A model generated the notes under the pieces. It was not told where the DNA came from, searched no databases, and was given only the letters and a program-made list of their open reading frames with translations. A stretch of DNA of 23,222 nucleotides from Mycoplasma sp. CAG:472 (GTDB taxonomy: Bacteria > Bacillota_I > Bacilli_A > RF39 > UBA660): positions 1 to 23,222 of the forward strand of contig FR899414.1 of NCBI GenBank assembly GCA_000437315.1. The letters run 5' to 3'. The position numbers were made by a program, and so were the translations under genes. Of this stretch, positions 21,461 through 23,222 are shown one piece after another. The first letter of the stretch is position 1. The number at the start of each line of letters is the position of its first letter.

Positions 21461-22427
21461 TTTAAAATTTAATAATGTTTATATTAAAAATTTTTATACT
21501 ATAGCGGGTCCTAAAGAAAAAGATAGTAAAATATCTAATGTTAATTTAAAATTTGATGATTTATATTTTGGTAAACAAACTTTTGAGGATGCTGAAATTA
21601 AAATGCAAGAGGTATCTATTCAAAATTTACTTAATAATGAAAGTCTTTCTGAAAATAAAATTGATTATGTTTTTGCTACGGATTTAATAAATCAATTAGG
21701 AGTTTCAAGCCAAACTATGAGTAATTTTAATATACCTTTTGTTGGAGTATATGCAGCGTGTGCTGGATTTCCTTTACAAATACTTTTGGGTTCAAACTTA
21801 ATTGAAAGTAAAAATGCAAAGAATATTATTACTCTTGCATCCTCACATAATTTGACTGCTGAAAGACAATTTAGATATCCTACTGAGTATGGTTGTCCTA
21901 AAAAAGGAACAGCAACTTGTACACTTACTGCTTGTGTAAGTATGCTTTTAACAAATGAAAAAACTAATATTAAAGTAAGTGGAGGACTAATTGGCAAAGT
22001 TGTAAATTTAGGAATAAATGATGTTAATAATATGGGTGCAGTTATGGCTCCGGCTTGTGCAGATACAATTTATACTTATTTACAAAATGCTCATGAAACA
22101 GTTAAAGATTATGATTTAATTTTAACTGGTGATTTAGGGAAAGTTGGTTTAAATATTTTAAAAGAGTATTATGAAAAAGTTTATAATGAAAGGCTTAATA
22201 AAATAATGGATGCTGGTGATGAAATATTTTTAGAAACTTCCCAATATAGTGGGGGAAGTGGACCAGTATGTCTTCCTTTAGTGTTCCTTACAAAAATACT
22301 AAATAATAAAAAATATAAGAAAATTTTAATTGTGGGCTCAGGATCACTTCATAATCCTACTTTAGTAAATCAAGGTAAAGAGATTCCTGCAATAAGTCAT
22401 TTAGTTAAAATCGAGGTGTTATCATGA
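21453..22427 (+). CDS. spoVAD: Stage V sporulation protein AD
   Basis: 324 residues against about 338 in Bacillus. Thiolase-like fold family with recognisable stretches: YVFATDLINQLGVSSQTMSN, FVGVYAACAGFPLQ with the conserved Cys, SSHNLTAERQFRYPTEYGCP, TATCTLTACVSMLL, LILTGDLGKVGLNIL, and GSGSLHNPTLVNQGKEIPAI. SpoVAD is the soluble dipicolinic-acid-binding component on the membrane-associated SpoVA channel and is needed for DPA uptake into the forespore. It overlaps spoVAC by 8 bp and spoVAE by 4 bp. No disrupting changes are seen. Confidence 0.96.
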   Translation: MGNLKFNNVYIKNFYTIAGPKEKDSKISNVNLKFDDLYFGKQTFEDAEIKMQEVSIQNLLNNESLSENKIDYVFATDLINQLGVSSQTMSNFNIPFVGVYAACAGFPLQILLGSNLIESKNAKNIITLASSHNLTAERQFRYPTEYGCPKKGTATCTLTACVSMLLTNEKTNIKVSGGLIGKVVNLGINDVNNMGAVMAPACADTIYTYLQNAHETVKDYDLILTGDLGKVGLNILKEYYEKVYNERLNKIMDAGDEIFLETSQYSGGSGPVCLPLVFLTKILNNKKYKKILIVGSGSLHNPTLVNQGKEIPAISHLVKIEVLS

Positions 22428-22774
22428 TATATTTAAATGCTTTTTTATTTGCAGGCTTTATATGTATGCTTGGACAAATAATTTTAGATAATACAAAACT
22501 TACACCAGGACATATTACTTCACTTTTTACAGTAGTTGGAGCACTTCTTTCTTTTTGTGGAATTTATCCTACATTAATTCAAAAATGTGGAGTAGGTGCA
22601 ACATCCCTAATTATGAATTTTGGTAATATGTTATATCAATCTGGAATAAATGGCTATGAAAATGCTGGCATTTTAGGAATTTTTTCTGAACTTTTAGATA
22701 AAAGTAGTCTTGCAATAGTTAGTGCAATTATATTTGCTTTTATCATTTCTATTATCTTTAAGGCAAAAAAATAA
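22424..22774 (+). CDS. spoVAE: Stage V sporulation protein AE (SpoVAEb)
   Basis: 116 residues, the normal length of SpoVAEb. Three or four TM helices with motifs GFICMLGQIILDNTKLTPGH, SFCGIYPTLIQKCGVGATSL and GFIKAK-type C-terminus reduced to IIFKAKK. It forms the SpoVA DPA channel with SpoVAC. The start overlaps the spoVAD stop by 4 bp and is preceded by a CGAGGTG RBS. The operon carries only C, D and E, as in many clostridia; spoVAA, AB and AF are not in the window. Confidence 0.94.
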   Translation: MIYLNAFLFAGFICMLGQIILDNTKLTPGHITSLFTVVGALLSFCGIYPTLIQKCGVGATSLIMNFGNMLYQSGINGYENAGILGIFSELLDKSSLAIVSAIIFAFIISIIFKAKK

Positions 22775-22786
22775 CTAAAAAATAAA

Positions 22787-22825
22787 AAAATATTCAATTT
22801 ATACTAGGAATATTTTCTTTTTTAT
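22787..22825 (+). terminator. Intrinsic terminator after the spoVA operon
   Basis: AAAATATTC and GAATATTTT form a perfect 9-bp stem with a 12-nt loop, followed by CTTTTTT. Confidence 0.75.
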
Positions 22826-22854
22826 GTAATAATTATAATAGAGGTATGATAGAT

Positions 22855-23222
22855 ATGGAAGAAAATAACGATTTTAAAATTGAATTACCAAAAATTAATG
22901 AGGAGGTAGTAGAACCAGTTGTGGAATCTCCAGTAGTTGAGACTCCTGTTGAACCAGTTACTCCAGTAGTTGAGACTCCAGTTGAACCAGTTGCTCCAGT
23001 AGTGGAAACTCCAGCTGAACCAGTTGCTCCAGTAGTTGAGACTCCAGCAGAACCAGTAGTTGCTCCAGTAGTAGAGACACCTGCTGAACCAGTTGCTCCA
23101 GTAGTTGAGACTCCAGCTGAACCAGTTGCTCCAGTAGTAGAAACTCCAGCTGAACCAGTTACTCCAGTAGTGGAGACTCCAGTTGAACCAGTTGCTCCAG
23201 TAGCAGAAACACCTGCTGAACC
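22855..23222 (+). CDS. Val/Pro/Glu/Thr repeat protein, 3' end beyond window
   Basis: Open to the window edge (122 codons seen). After an acidic start (MEENNDFKIELPKINEEV) the protein consists of about nine tandem units of 11 residues, consensus VVETPAEPVAP, one of them with an extra Val. Such acidic Pro-rich repeats form extended linkers or surface stalks; no signal peptide is visible in this part, so a cytoplasmic N-terminus of a membrane protein is possible. The start at 22855 has GAGG 10 nt upstream; an in-frame ATG at 22846 lies 6 nt after a TATAAT (22834-22839) and could be a leaderless start. The real function depends on the missing C-terminus. Confidence 0.75.
   Translation, partial: MEENNDFKIELPKINEEVVEPVVESPVVETPVEPVTPVVETPVEPVAPVVETPAEPVAPVVETPAEPVVAPVVETPAEPVAPVVETPAEPVAPVVETPAEPVTPVVETPVEPVAPVAETPAE
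22898..23222 (+). repeat. 33-bp tandem repeat array inside the last gene
   Basis: About nine in-frame units of 33 bp (one of 36 bp), coding for VVETPAEPVAP variants. Third-position differences (GTTGAG/GTGGAA/GTAGAG, CCAGCT/CCTGCT) separate the units, so the array is not brand new. It continues past the window edge. Confidence 0.85.

Noticed and set aside
22898..23222. Regular repeat spacing resembling a CRISPR array.
   Set aside because: There are no unique spacers; the units are in-frame protein repeats.

Overview
The window is very AT-rich DNA using the standard code (TGG for Trp, TAA/TAG/TGA as stops). It carries an endospore locus (SpoIIAA-like protein, a sigma-F/G-type sigma factor, SpoVAC, SpoVAD, SpoVAE) together with Gram-positive style lipoproteins, VanZ, TetR and FtsX-type ABC genes. 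This points to a low-GC Bacillota genome with sporulation genes, probably an uncultured gut-type lineage near Erysipelotrichia/RF39. The taxonomic placement is inference.

Layout. 1-4406: a left-truncated regulator with two HTH segments on the minus strand; divergent from it, two membrane-anchored proteins of unknown function ending at a terminator, then a DUF1287 protein read from an extended -10 promoter with no visible leader. 4407-5330: a two-TM protein under a near-consensus promoter. 5358-5635 and 13215-13618: two copies of a dispersed element carrying, on the minus strand, a small hydrophobic-peptide gene with its own promoter and a conserved leader, faced by a plus-strand promoter. 5918-12532: an extracytoplasmic O-acyl-transfer cluster (MBOAT, DHHW/AlgJ-like SGNH protein, DUF4358-like lipoprotein, GDSL/SGNH hydrolase), interrupted by a three-gene FtsX/MacB-type ABC transporter flanked by 22-bp identical direct repeats. 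12609-13157: an HdeD/DUF308 membrane protein. 13622-13899: a broken MazG-like gene cut off at the edge of element B. 13928-18393: TetR divergent from an MMPL/RND transporter fused in frame to a secreted coiled-coil protein. 18394-18599: a possible structured small RNA with a strong terminator. 18600-19841: a VanZ-family protein. 19842-22774: the spoIIA-spoVA region with Spo0A boxes upstream. 22855 to the right edge: a protein made of 11-residue Val-Pro-Glu-Thr repeats, truncated.

The two most interesting items follow. (1) The duplicated element looks like an undescribed type I toxin-antitoxin family: a 50-codon hydrophobic peptide with a strong Shine-Dalgarno, a 28-nt leader block identical in both copies, complementarity between the mRNA 5' and 3' ends, a promoter on the opposite strand, and in copy B a Spo0A-like box at the toxin promoter. 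(2) The spoIIA operon has no spoIIAB: the SpoIIAA-like gene is followed after one base by the sigma gene, and the phosphoserine motif DSSG of SpoIIAA reads DEDG. The usual anti-sigma phospho-switch therefore seems lost or rebuilt.
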